A program made the translations under genes and the position numbers. A DNA stretch of 64,000 bases. Source: Flavicella sp965243265 (GTDB lineage: Bacteria > Bacteroidota > Bacteroidia > Flavobacteriales > Flavobacteriaceae). Below are positions 42,658 to 51,278 of the stretch, piece after piece (position 1 is the stretch's first letter; each line of letters starts with the position of its first letter). A model generated the notes under the pieces. It ran no database searches. It was not told where the DNA came from and worked only from the letters and a program-made list of their open reading frames with translations. The stretch covers positions 310,001 to 374,000 of the forward strand of contig CBDEUL010000005.1 of assembly GCA_965243265.1 (NCBI GenBank), read 5' to 3'.

Positions 42658-43536
42658 TTAAGCATGTACTTCAATACTATAAGAAGCGGTAAAATTTTTG
42701 TTAGGAGCTAAAGAAATGATTCCTTCCTTTTCTTCAATTTTTTGAGAAGAGTTTATATTGTCGGCAATACCTAACCAAGGCTCTAAACATACATAAGGAG
42801 CATTTGGTTTAGACCAAATTCCCAAAAAAGGGAAATCTTTAAAAGATACCGTAATTAACTTTCCTTCCTTTTTATTGATAAGACTTATTTTTTTTGATTT
42901 TAGGTTCTTGAAAATCAAAGCATCATTGCTAAAACTGTCCTTGTGAAGGTCTAATGTTTGGGTTTCGTTTAACACCTCAGTAGTTGTGTTGTTTAACAAG
43001 CCGTCACTATTTAGATTCCAGGTGGCATCAGTTTCGGCATATTCGAACTCCAAAGAACAATTCTCGTAGCTTTCATCAGGGTTGACTAGAGAGCAGTTAA
43101 ATGCAGGGTGTTCTCCTAAAGAAAAGTATAAGTCTTCAGTTCCTTGATTAAATACTTCGTGTGTAACTTTTATGTTGTTTTCAATAAGTTCGTAGCTGGT
43201 TCTAAATTCAAAATCATATGGGTATACTTTTTTAATTTCTTCAGAGCTTTTAATAGAAAAAGTTACTTTGTTATCTGTTTTTTCTAAAATTTCAACAGTG
43301 TTACTTTTTCTGAAGAAACCATGTTGTTTTTGAGAGTATTCTTTGTTGTTGGCTATAAAAGTGTCGTTTTTTAAGCGACCAACAAAAGGAAATAATACAG
43401 GAGCTTGTCCGCCCCAAAACTTGGCATCACCTCTCCAAAGGTATTCAGCATTATTTTTAGTAGCTACAATGCTAGAAAGCTCAGCAGCTTGTTCTTTAAT
43501 TTTAACGGTTAAAAAAGAGTTTTTTAAGGTTTGCAT
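42658..43536 (-). CDS. Aldose 1-epimerase family protein (LacX/YeaD-type)
   Basis: A 292-aa galactose-mutarotase-fold protein, probably cytosolic. Landmarks are EYLWRGDAKFWGGQAPVLFPFVGRLKND (~29-56), KQHGFFRKS (catalytic His region, ~69-77), SLGEHPAFNC (~140-150) and APYVCLEPWLGIAD (~250-262, general-base Glu). It interconverts anomers of a hexose or hexose-6-phosphate; the natural sugar is unknown. It is the last of three closely spaced minus-strand genes (3 nt after the omega-amidase gene), though it has no obvious metabolic link to the other two. Confidence 0.9.
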   Translation of the reverse strand: MQTLKNSFLTVKIKEQAAELSSIVATKNNAEYLWRGDAKFWGGQAPVLFPFVGRLKNDTFIANNKEYSQKQHGFFRKSNTVEILEKTDNKVTFSIKSSEEIKKVYPYDFEFRTSYELIENNIKVTHEVFNQGTEDLYFSLGEHPAFNCSLVNPDESYENCSLEFEYAETDATWNLNSDGLLNNTTTEVLNETQTLDLHKDSFSNDALIFKNLKSKKISLINKKEGKLITVSFKDFPFLGIWSKPNAPYVCLEPWLGIADNINSSQKIEEKEGIISLAPNKNFTASYSIEVHA

Positions 43537-43539
43537 GGG

Positions 43540-44322
43540 TTATAATTTGATGTTAAAAGTATCTCGATCATTTAAAAATTGAAATTGATCTCGAATAGAA
43601 ATAAGAGAGTCTTTATATAAAGTAGAAGAGATAATTTCTTCTTTTTCTGTTGTTGAAATTTGAATTGTTTCACCTAGAGGGTTTATTATTTGTGAGTGCC
43701 CAATGTATTCTAGGTTGTTTTTGTCTTTTCCTGTTCTGTTTACCGCAATGCAATAGCACATATTTTCAATAGCCCTAGCTTTTAAAAGGCTGTCCCAAGC
43801 ATAGGTTCTACTTTTGGGCCAGTTGGCAACATAAAGAGCTATGTCGTAGTTTTCGGTATTTCTAGACCAAACAGGAAAGCGCAAGTCGTAACAGATAAAA
43901 GGAGCTATTTTCCACCCCTTGTAATGTATCGTTGTTTTTTCTTTTCCAGGAGTGTATATTTTGTCTTCCCCTGCATATGAAAACAAGTGTCTTTTATCAT
44001 AGATAGTTATTTTACCAGAAGATTCTACAAATAAAAAACGATTGTAGTATTTATTGTTTTCAGAAATCACCAAGCTTCCAGCAATGGCTGTATTTTTTGA
44101 TTTGGCCATTTTTTGCATCCATACCACGGCTGTTCCTTCCATGTTTTCGGCTACAGACATTGGTTGCATGGTAAAACCAGTACTAAACATTTCTGGCAGC
44201 ACAATAAGGTCTGTATTCGTTTGAATACTATTGATTTTTGCTTCAAGATAGTTGAGATTTTTAGGGGTGTTTTCCCAAAAAATATCCGTTTGAATGAGCT
44301 GTACGTTTAGTTGATTTTGCAT
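43540..44322 (-). CDS. Omega-amidase (YafV-like carbon-nitrogen hydrolase)
   Basis: A 260-aa nitrilase-superfamily amidase. The catalytic triad can be read as Glu44 (VLPEMFSTGF), Lys110 (YDKRHLFSYAGE) and Cys144 (FICYDLRFPVWSR). The Met/Phe-rich block FSTGFTMQP is typical of YafV/omega-amidase. These enzymes hydrolyse alpha-ketoglutaramate or alpha-ketosuccinamate, the keto acids left by glutamine or asparagine transamination. The gene for a methionine-type aminotransferase lies directly upstream with a 16-bp overlap, which is the expected partner. Confidence 0.93.
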   Translation of the reverse strand: MQNQLNVQLIQTDIFWENTPKNLNYLEAKINSIQTNTDLIVLPEMFSTGFTMQPMSVAENMEGTAVVWMQKMAKSKNTAIAGSLVISENNKYYNRFLFVESSGKITIYDKRHLFSYAGEDKIYTPGKEKTTIHYKGWKIAPFICYDLRFPVWSRNTENYDIALYVANWPKSRTYAWDSLLKARAIENMCYCIAVNRTGKDKNNLEYIGHSQIINPLGETIQISTTEKEEIISSTLYKDSLISIRDQFQFLNDRDTFNIKL

Positions 44323-45467
44323 AATATTTCTGCGGCTTTTTTTAAGGTTTCGTTCTTTTTAGCAAAACAAAATCGCAATACTTTATTGTCTATTTTATTT
44401 GTGTTAAAAGGAGAAATAGGAATAGAAGCTATTCCATTTTCTTTTGCCAATTCTGTAGCAAAACTCACATCGTTTTTGTCTGTAATAGAACTATAATCTA
44501 AAAGTTGAAAATAAGTTCCCTGTGTAGGTGTGAATTTAAATTTAGAGCCTTTTAACGAGTTTAAAAACAAATCTCTTTTTTCTTGATAAAATTGATTCAA
44601 TTCTAGATAATGTTCAGGTTCTTTTAAATAATTGGCAAGGGCTATTTGAAAAGGGTGACTGATACAAAAAACAGTAAATTGGTGGGCTTTTCTAAATTCG
44701 TGCATCAGCTCTTTAGGAGCTAAACAATATCCTACTTTCCAGCCTGTAATATGAAATGTTTTTCCAAAAGAACTAGTTATAAACGTTCTCTTCTTAAGTT
44801 CGGGATATAAACAAGCACTTTGATGCTTTTCATTGTCAAACAAAATATGTTCATAAACATCGTCGCATAAAACAAGGATAGAAGTGTCTTTTAAAATTTT
44901 CTCTAAAGCTAAAAAATCTTCTTTTTTTAACAGAGTTCCCGTAGGGTTGTTAGGAGTGTTTAAAATAATCATCTTGGTTTTTGAAGAAATTTTTTCTTCA
45001 AATTTTTCCCAGTCAACTTTATATTCAGGTGCTTTTAACTGAAAGAAAATGGGTATTCCTCCGTTAATTTCTATAGCAGGTTCGTAACAGTCAAAACAAG
45101 GTTTTAGTAGCAATACTTCATCATTCTGTTTTACAAAAGTAGAAATAGCAGTATATATTGCTTGTGTGGCACCTGAGGTTATGGTGATTTCATTTTCAGG
45201 GCAGTAGGTGTTTCCATATAAATTGTCCATTTTTTCAGCAATCGCTTCACGTAGTTCTATAGCTCCTGTCATAGGTGCATACTGATTGTAGCCTTTTTGC
45301 ATGGCTTTAGAAGCTTCATGGAGTAACTTTTTAGGGCTGTCAAAATCAGGAAAACCTTGCGATAGGTTAATGGCATTGTATTCTTTTGCAAGTTTGCTCA
45401 TGGTTGTAAAAATGGTGGTTTTTACATTGGGCAATTTAGATTTGATACCTGTTTTAAAAACTGTCAT
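44307..45467 (-). CDS. Methionine/glutamine-type aminotransferase (YbdL-like)
   Basis: A 386-aa PLP enzyme of fold type I, class I aminotransferases. The start (NLSQGFPDFDSPKKL) and the PLP-binding block TSSFGKTFHITGWKVGY with Lys236 match the YbdL/kynurenine-aminotransferase/glutamine-transaminase-K group. Other core residues are NTPNNPTGTLL (~170) and CDDVYEHILF (~201-210). It probably transaminates 4-methylthio-2-oxobutyrate or aromatic keto acids using glutamine, feeding the omega-amidase encoded next. A near-consensus -7 box (TATCTTTA) lies upstream on the minus strand. It is divergent from the broken thioesterase gene. Confidence 0.93.
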   Translation of the reverse strand: MTVFKTGIKSKLPNVKTTIFTTMSKLAKEYNAINLSQGFPDFDSPKKLLHEASKAMQKGYNQYAPMTGAIELREAIAEKMDNLYGNTYCPENEITITSGATQAIYTAISTFVKQNDEVLLLKPCFDCYEPAIEINGGIPIFFQLKAPEYKVDWEKFEEKISSKTKMIILNTPNNPTGTLLKKEDFLALEKILKDTSILVLCDDVYEHILFDNEKHQSACLYPELKKRTFITSSFGKTFHITGWKVGYCLAPKELMHEFRKAHQFTVFCISHPFQIALANYLKEPEHYLELNQFYQEKRDLFLNSLKGSKFKFTPTQGTYFQLLDYSSITDKNDVSFATELAKENGIASIPISPFNTNKIDNKVLRFCFAKKNETLKKAAEILCKIN

Positions 45468-45553
45468 GGAATTTAGATTGATAGTAAAGATATTAAATTA
45501 TACGGTTGTTTTTGTTGAAATTTGTAACTTAGAAAACCTAAAAAACAATAGAT

Positions 45554-46064
45554 ATGAAACCAAAAACAGCCCAAGAGTCTTTAGCAATTTCTACAGATTT
45601 AGTATTGCCAGGAGATACCAATTCTTTAAATGGTATGTTTGGAGGTGAGCTACTTTCTAGAATGGATCGTATTTGTTGTATTGCAGCATTGAAACATTCA
45701 GGAAAAACCTCAGTAACAGTATCTGTTAAATCATGTGGCTTTTAGTAAGGTAGTTCCTTTGGGAAGCGTGGTTACTATTGAAGCAAAAGTATCTAGATCA
45801 TTTAACTCTTCTATGGAGGTGTATGCAGATGTATATATTGAAAAGGTAGATTGTGGTGAGCGAGAAAAAGTAAACGAAGGTATTTATACGTTTGTAGCTG
45901 TAGATGAAAATAGAAAAACAGTAAAAGTTCCAGAGTTGGTTCCGGAAACAAAACTAGAAAAGAGCCGATACAAAAATGCTTTAAGAAGGCGCCAATTAAG
46001 TTTGCTGTTGTCAGGAAAAATAAAGCCCGAAGAGGCTACAGAGTTAAAATCGTTGTTTTATTAA
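45554..46064 (+). pseudogene. Acyl-CoA thioesterase (hotdog, YciA-like) broken by a one-base insertion
   Basis: Two overlapping frames rebuild one hotdog-fold acyl-CoA thioesterase of about 170 aa. The first frame (from ATG 45554) carries PGDTNSLNGMFGGELLSRMDRICCIAALKHSGKTSVTVSV, with the family N-G/Asp/Ala-rich active-site helix. It then reads KSCGF and stops at 45745. Removing one A from the AAA at 45728-45730 restores N-H-V-A-F, the conserved strand of the family, and continues through FSKVVPLGSVVTIEAKVSRSF to the end at 46064. All other codons are intact, so the break is recent or a sequencing error. No terminator follows; a repeat cluster begins 39 bp later. Confidence 0.88.
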
Positions 46065-46102
46065 TTTAAACAAAATAGTCCTCGAATTAGTTAACTTCTA
46101 CA

Positions 46103-46188
46103 GACCCTACAAAACTAGCAACTGTCTCATCGAGTTATTTTGACCGTAGGGAGAAATTGTATCGAGATGCAATACGTACAACAAAACA
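46103..46188 (+). repeat. Palindromic repeat element, copy 1 (86-bp direct copy of 46495-46580)
   Basis: Starts GACCCTACAAAACTAGCAAC and contains CTCATCGAGT and TGTATCGAGA. It differs at only two positions from the segment at 46495. The element continues imperfectly through CGTCAGCGTACTCA to about 46214. Confidence 0.85.
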
Positions 46189-46264
46189 TGATTTTTTCTT
46201 CGTCAGCGTACTCAGTTTAACAAGACTAGGAAGCAACTGTTTCATCCATTCTATGATATTTAGG

Positions 46265-46382
46265 ACTGTCACATCGAGTTTTTTTGACTTTAAGGAGAAA
46301 AAGTAGAGAGATGTAGTATGTCTTTGTAGGATAAAATTAGCTCTCGATACAAATTTACTCATACTTCACAAATTCACTCGAG
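46265..46382 (+). repeat. Palindromic repeat element, diverged copy 2
   Basis: Begins ACTGTCACATCGAGT and ends TTCACTCGAG. It contains internal GAGAGATGTAGTATG and CTCTCGATAC arms. The layout matches the other copies (outer TCGAGTG-type arms, inner TATCGAGA-type arms) but the sequence has drifted. Confidence 0.65.
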
Positions 46383-46442
46383 CGGACAAACGAAAAAACG
46401 CCTATTACATCAAATGATTTAGAGCTTAAGAGAAAAAATGAA

Positions 46443-46496
46443 AGATATACAATAAAAACAGGTTTCGATACACGCTTTCTTTGTCAGCGCACTCGA
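46443..46496 (+). repeat. Palindromic repeat element, right-half copy 3
   Basis: Contains GGTTTCGATACACGC and TTTGTCAGCGCACTCGA, the right-hand arm of the element. The left half is missing or too diverged to recognise. It abuts copy 4. Confidence 0.65.
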
Positions 46497-46613
46497 CCCT
46501 ACAAAACTAGCAACTGTCTCATCGAGTGATTTTGACCGTAGGGAGAAATTGTATCGAGATGCAATATGTACAACAAAACAGATTTCGATACATGTTTTTT
46601 TGTCAGCGTACTC
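46495..46613 (+). repeat. Palindromic repeat element, copy 4 (most complete)
   Basis: The left part (46495-46580) is 84/86 identical to copy 1. The right part has GATTTCGATACATG and TTTGTCAGCGTACTCAA. Inner arms TGTATCGAGA/TTTCGATACA and outer arms GAGT...TGAC/GTCA...ACTC give an imperfect cruciform. It has no coding capacity. The form resembles the intergenic palindromic repeats common in flavobacterial genomes. Confidence 0.85.
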
Positions 46614-46678
46614 AATATTTGATAGGCAGCCCAATATTTTGTTGTTTAAGGGAATGCATTTGTGTGTTAGGGAACAAA

Positions 46679-47352
46679 TTACTGACGACATTCTGTACCG
46701 CTATTAAGTTGTTCTATGCTGGGGTTGTGTGCATTTCTAGGTACTGAGTAATCTCTAGATATTGAGTAATCGAATAAAAAGTTTAGGTTGCTTAATGCGC
46801 AAAAATCAGATAAGAGATCGTTATAATTAATCCTTAGGTCAGAATTAAGTGAGTTTAGACCTTGCAACCCGTTTATGCTGGTTAGTGCATCGTTATTACT
46901 GATGAATAAACCATTGTTGATAGATTTTGTAATCCATCTACATTTTCTAAAGCATTATTGTTACCAATATACAAACAATCACCTATTGAAGTTAATCCTT
47001 GTAGCCCTTCTAAACTTGTTAATGCATCGTTAGATTCGATAGATACAGCATCATTAATAGAGTGTTGTTTTGGATTTAAATTATGTAAACCGTTTAAATC
47101 TGTACATCCTTGTATACTTATGTCTCCTATGACTTTTTGATAAGGGACTTGTGTAAAGAACTCTAGTTGCTCTTGGTTTTCTATAAAAACATTTCCAATA
47201 TATGTTAAAGATGTGTCTGTTTCAGTAGGGTCTGTTTCTATAAGGTCATTGTCATTTTGTTGGCAACTTAAAAAAGCAAAGAGTAGTCCAATAAAAGGTA
47301 AAGCGTGTGTATCGTAGTTGTATTTTTTTAGTTTTACAATGGCAATAACCAC
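46679..47352 (-). pseudogene. Frameshifted leucine-rich (receptor-L-domain-like) lipoprotein
   Basis: A lipoprotein signal ends in LLFAFLSC and is followed by an Asp/Thr-rich linker. Short repeats of the form N-N-x-A-L-x-S/N-L/V-x-G-L-Q-x-L follow, as in BspA-like or receptor-L-domain surface proteins. The first frame stops at 46882. The second frame continues the same repeats (FISNNDALTSINGLQGLNSLNS) to a stop at 46679. The frames join if one base is missing near 46920 (after LQN). The start ATG at 47352 overlaps the end of the EnvC-like gene by 19 bp; no better start is visible. It ends beside the repeat cluster. Confidence 0.75.
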
Positions 47353-48596
47353 GATCTAGGGTTTTCTTTGGCAGTATCTTTCCAGATTTGGAATTTTAAC
47401 ACTGTTTTTCCTGTTACTTTATCGGTGTATATTTTTCCTAAAGATTGTTTAAGGCTTATTTTGTCACCTTTTCGTACATGAACTGTTTCTAGGTTGCTGT
47501 ATAATGAAATATAGTTACCGTGTTGTACCATGACGGTTTTAACACCATTTGAAGCCACCTGAATAGCAAGAACACTTCCTTCAAAAATAGCTTTTGCATT
47601 AGATCCTTGGCTGGTTGCAATGTGTATTCCATTACTTTGTATGGTAATCCCTCTAAGTGTTTTGTGTGGAATTTTTCCAAAATTTCTAATTACAAGAGCG
47701 TTTACAACAGGCCAAGGCAGTTTTCTTTTGTTTTGTTCAAACTTAGAAGCAAGAGCTTTGGCTTGTGGTGTTAGAATAAATTTAGCAGATTTTCCAGCTT
47801 TGTTTGCTTTGTTGGCAGCAGCAATAGCTTCCCTAATTAATTTTTCTATTTGTTTGTCTAGTTTTTGCTCTTCTTTTTGTTTTTGTTCAATTTCACTGAT
47901 GTATTTTTTCTCTTGCGATTTTACAACAGCAATCAATCGTTCTTGTTCTTTTTTCTCAGCTTCAATAATAGTTTGCTCTTCTCTTTGTTCGGCAAGAAGG
48001 TTTTCTTTTTGAATTTTTTGAACTTTTAAATCGTCGTTTAAAGTTTTAATTTTCTTTGTTTTTTCTTCAATATCTAAACCTTGTTTTTTTCTAAACTCTC
48101 TGTATTGTTTCATATACATAAGGCGTTTGTAGGCTTGATGAAAATTTTCTGAAGATAGGATAAACATGGTTCTACTTTGAGTAGATTTATTTTTGTATGA
48201 TTTGTAAATCATAGCAGCATAATCTTCCTTTAAAAGAGCCAGTTCTTTTTCTAGAGCTTTGATTTTTTTTGTATTTGTAGCAATTTTAGAACCCAAGTAG
48301 CTAGATTCTTGACGGATGGTATTGATCAGTTTTATCCTGATTTTTATTCTTTGATTGATGTTGTCAATCTCACTCAATAAGTTTTTTTCTTCTTTTTTCG
48401 TATTGAATAAAAGCGTGTTTATTTGTTTGATCTCTTGTTGTAACGCTGTTCTTTTTCTTTCTAGCTCCTTTTGTTTTGTGCTTTGTGCAGTTGCATTGAA
48501 ACAAGTACACAAAAGAAAAAAGAAAACAAGTGCTTTTAAAATCCTTAAAGTTTTAAAAGTATTGTTTGATATAAGGTTAGAAGAGATAAAAATCAT
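47334..48596 (-). CDS. EnvC-like murein hydrolase activator (coiled coil + LytM/M23 domain)
   Basis: A 420-aa exported protein: signal-like segment (~20-38, ending CFNATAQ), long coiled coils (~39-250, rich in Lys/Glu heptads), then a LytM domain (~300-418). In active M23 peptidases zinc is held by HxxxD and HxH. Here the first site reads GIHIATSQG without the Asp, and the second reads VQHG without the leading His. The domain is therefore probably catalytically dead, as in EnvC, and should activate an amidase during cell separation. It follows the DUF4292 lipoprotein gene by 8 nt and probably shares its transcript. Confidence 0.88.
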   Translation of the reverse strand: MIFISSNLISNNTFKTLRILKALVFFFLLCTCFNATAQSTKQKELERKRTALQQEIKQINTLLFNTKKEEKNLLSEIDNINQRIKIRIKLINTIRQESSYLGSKIATNTKKIKALEKELALLKEDYAAMIYKSYKNKSTQSRTMFILSSENFHQAYKRLMYMKQYREFRKKQGLDIEEKTKKIKTLNDDLKVQKIQKENLLAEQREEQTIIEAEKKEQERLIAVVKSQEKKYISEIEQKQKEEQKLDKQIEKLIREAIAAANKANKAGKSAKFILTPQAKALASKFEQNKRKLPWPVVNALVIRNFGKIPHKTLRGITIQSNGIHIATSQGSNAKAIFEGSVLAIQVASNGVKTVMVQHGNYISLYSNLETVHVRKGDKISLKQSLGKIYTDKVTGKTVLKFQIWKDTAKENPRSWLLPL

Positions 48597-48604
48597 CAGT
48601 AAAA

Positions 48605-49387
48605 TTAGTTTTTATAACCTGTAGGAATGCTATAAGGAAACGTTAGTTCTTTGTTTAGCTCAACGGATTTATAATCGATTTCTATAAGAATATTTTCGTT
48701 AGCTTTTGAAGCTGTAATTTCTAAATTTTTTGGAATATCAACTCCTTCAACTGTTTGGTATTCTTTATAAAACAAAGAAAGTTTTTGTTTTTCTATTGGA
48801 TTGGTGATTTTTTGTTTTTCTATTTTATAGTTTAAAGGGTGTACCCAGTAAAACATATTGTCTAATGAGTTTTCAATAGCAGTTAGTAAATAAGCATTGT
48901 TGTTTACTTTGGCGGTTAACTCTTTAGGGTTTAATTCAAAAACAGCATCACCAAGAAGTATGTTTTGAAGCATATCAAAATTAACCTCTGTACCTAAAAG
49001 TTTGCTTAATGAAGTAAAATCACCATCGTAATAAGTTTTGGTAATTTTTACGTAGTAACTCACTCTGTTAGGAGTTATTATTGCTTTTAATACAGGAAAT
49101 CCAAAATAAGAACCACTTAACCAAATGGTTTTATCTTTTTCCATTCTAAGTTTTAAACTGATATTTTGGGATTGATTTCCCTTTTTGTAATTCAGTTTTA
49201 AATCAGCACTTAACGTTTTTTGATTAAAATTGTTTTTGGTGTGTGCTTTTACAATTTTTTTAGAAGACTGCTCAGGAATGTTGTTCCTGTCGGTAATAGT
49301 TTTAGCTCCACCACAAGAAAAAAGAACAAAAACAGGGATTAAAAAAAGGAAGTACGTTTTTTTTGAGATCATAGGTGTTTGCTTCAA
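48605..49387 (-). CDS. DUF4292 family lipoprotein
   Basis: A 260-aa lipoprotein; the signal (ISKKTYFLFLIPVFVLFSCGG) has its Cys at residue 25. An internal Met at position 6 (49372) is an equally good start. The mature protein begins with a basic linker, then beta-rich sequence (LSADLKLNYKKGNQSQNISLKLRMEKDKTIWLSGSYFGFPVLKAIITPNRVSYYVKI). This resembles DUF4292, a family with a LolA/LppX-like lipid-carrier look. Location in the outer membrane or periplasm is likely. It is upstream of the EnvC-like gene, an arrangement common in this family of bacteria, which suggests an envelope role. Confidence 0.85.
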   Translation of the reverse strand: MKQTPMISKKTYFLFLIPVFVLFSCGGAKTITDRNNIPEQSSKKIVKAHTKNNFNQKTLSADLKLNYKKGNQSQNISLKLRMEKDKTIWLSGSYFGFPVLKAIITPNRVSYYVKITKTYYDGDFTSLSKLLGTEVNFDMLQNILLGDAVFELNPKELTAKVNNNAYLLTAIENSLDNMFYWVHPLNYKIEKQKITNPIEKQKLSLFYKEYQTVEGVDIPKNLEITASKANENILIEIDYKSVELNKELTFPYSIPTGYKN

Positions 49388-49433
49388 AATTCTAAAATTA
49401 ATTGGCGGCTAAATTTAGTGGCACAAGATACAA

Positions 49434-51137
49434 CTATTTATGCGTTTTACCTGTGGGTATAGCGTTGATTAATTTACGAGTGTATTTTGAAATAGGATTT
49501 TTGTAAATCGTATCTGCATCGCCTACTTCTTCTATCTTTCCTTGGTTCATAACCACTAATTGATCGGACATATATTTGACAACAGATAAATCGTGTGATA
49601 TAAAAATATAAGTAAATCCTAAATCGTTTTTGAGTTTGTTTAAAAGGTTTAACACTTGTGCTTGTACAGAAACATCTAATGCAGAAACAGACTCGTCGCA
49701 AATAATTATTTTTGGTTGTAGAGCAATGGTTCTAGCAATACCGATACGCTGTCTTTGTCCGCCAGAAAATTCATGAGGGTATCTGTGATAATGTTCTGCA
49801 GAAAGTCCCACCTTTTCTAAAATAGAAAGTACATGTTGTTTGCGTTCTGTATGTGTGTTAAAAATTCCATGGACAGTCATGGGTTCTAAAATAGCCTCTC
49901 CTACAACTATTCTTGGGTTTAAAGATGAAAAAGGATCTTGAAAAATAATTTGAATGTCTCTTCTGAGCTCCTTTATTTCACTAACAGACAGTTGTGTAAT
50001 ATCTTTTTCTTTGTAAAAGATAGCTCCAGAGGTGGCTTTTTCTAAATGTACAATGGTGCGTCCTAGGGTAGATTTTCCACAGCCAGATTCTCCAACCAAC
50101 CCGAGTGTTTCACCTTCATAAAGGTCGAAAGAAATTCCATCAACAGCTTTTACAAAAGTGTCTTTTTGAAACCACCATTTTTTGTTTCCGAGATATTCTT
50201 TTTTGAGGTTTTTTATAGATAATAAAGGCTTTTTAGCGTAAATTTTTTCATGAAAAACAGCTCTTTCCGAAGAAGTATATACATTTTTTTCAACGGTGTT
50301 TTCTATAAAATCTTTTACAGTAGGTAGTTTTTTTAAACGTTCTGTATTGCTTGGTTTAGATGCCAATAAAGCTTTTGTATAATTGTTTTGAGGTGTGGTA
50401 AATAATGTAGTAACATTGCCTTGTTCTACAATTTTTCCTTTGTACATTACTAGTACTCTGTTGCAAATTTCTGAAACGAGAGAAAGGTCGTGAGAGATAA
50501 AAATAATACTCATTTCTGTTTCTTGTTGCAATTCTTTTAGTAAGAGTATAATTTCTTTTTGTACCGTTACATCAAGTGCTGTAGTGGGTTCGTCTGCAAT
50601 AAGAATTTGAGGTTTGCAGGCAATAGCCATGGCAATCATGACACGTTGTTTTTGACCTCCAGAAATTTGATGTGGATATTGATCGTACATTTCTGTAGCT
50701 CTTGGAAGTTTTACTTTTTTAAAAAGTTGTATAACTTCTGTTTTGGCTTCTTTTTTAGAAATGTTTTTGTGTTGTAAAATAATTTCTAAGACTTGGTAAC
50801 CACAAGTTAAACTAGGATTTAAAGAACTCATAGGTTCTTGAAAAATCATAGATATTTTATTACCCCTTATTTTTCGAAACTCTTTTTCTTTTCGGTTGGC
50901 AAGCTCTAGGTTGTCAAATAAAATAGATCCTTCGAGTTCTGTTTTGTTAAAAGGAAGCAATCCTAAAAGTGCTAAGGATGATACAGATTTTCCACTACCA
51001 GATTCTCCTACAATACCTAGAATTTCATTTTTGTTCAATTCAAAAGAAACGTTGTGTATTACCTGATTTTTATTCCCTTCGGAAGGAAAAGAAATATTGA
51101 GGTTTTTTATTTCTAGTAAAGGTTTTGTAACTCCCAT
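49434..51137 (-). CDS. Peptide ABC transporter ATPase with two fused ATP-binding domains
   Basis: A 567-aa tandem ABC ATPase of the DppD-DppF/YejF type. Domain 1 (~7-260): Walker A GESGSGKS, signature ISGGQKQRV, Walker B ILIADEPTTALDV. Domain 2 (~305-560): Walker A GESGCGKS, signature FSGGQRQRIG, Walker B IIICDESVSALDV. Each is followed by the oligopeptide-type C-terminal extension (for example GNVTTLFTTPQNNYTKALLASKPS). It should energise an oligo- or dipeptide importer, or a related ABC exporter. No permease or binding-protein gene is next to it, so its partners lie elsewhere. Confidence 0.93.
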   Translation of the reverse strand: MGVTKPLLEIKNLNISFPSEGNKNQVIHNVSFELNKNEILGIVGESGSGKSVSSLALLGLLPFNKTELEGSILFDNLELANRKEKEFRKIRGNKISMIFQEPMSSLNPSLTCGYQVLEIILQHKNISKKEAKTEVIQLFKKVKLPRATEMYDQYPHQISGGQKQRVMIAMAIACKPQILIADEPTTALDVTVQKEIILLLKELQQETEMSIIFISHDLSLVSEICNRVLVMYKGKIVEQGNVTTLFTTPQNNYTKALLASKPSNTERLKKLPTVKDFIENTVEKNVYTSSERAVFHEKIYAKKPLLSIKNLKKEYLGNKKWWFQKDTFVKAVDGISFDLYEGETLGLVGESGCGKSTLGRTIVHLEKATSGAIFYKEKDITQLSVSEIKELRRDIQIIFQDPFSSLNPRIVVGEAILEPMTVHGIFNTHTERKQHVLSILEKVGLSAEHYHRYPHEFSGGQRQRIGIARTIALQPKIIICDESVSALDVSVQAQVLNLLNKLKNDLGFTYIFISHDLSVVKYMSDQLVVMNQGKIEEVGDADTIYKNPISKYTRKLINAIPTGKTHK

Positions 51138-51278
51138 TTTTACAAGGTATTATTTTTGAAATTAGAAACTCAAATGAAGACATAAAAGTACACGAAATAA
51201 TTGTTTCTTTGCAACAAACTATCTAGAACAAATAAGACTATTGTTTTTAGGCGTATTTGTTTGTAAAAAAGTGTTCTT

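Noticed and set aside
45301..45648. 115-codon plus-strand frame over the aminotransferase start and thioesterase start
   Set aside because: Shadow of the minus-strand aminotransferase and of the thioesterase frame.
46135..46747. Several 70-90-codon frames (both strands) in the repeat cluster
   Set aside because: They read through the palindromic repeats, repeat each other's sequence and match no family; they are by-products of the repeats.
47620..48012. 130-codon plus-strand frame inside the EnvC-like gene
   Set aside because: Antisense of a Lys/Glu coiled coil, which always gives Phe/Ser/Leu-rich open frames.
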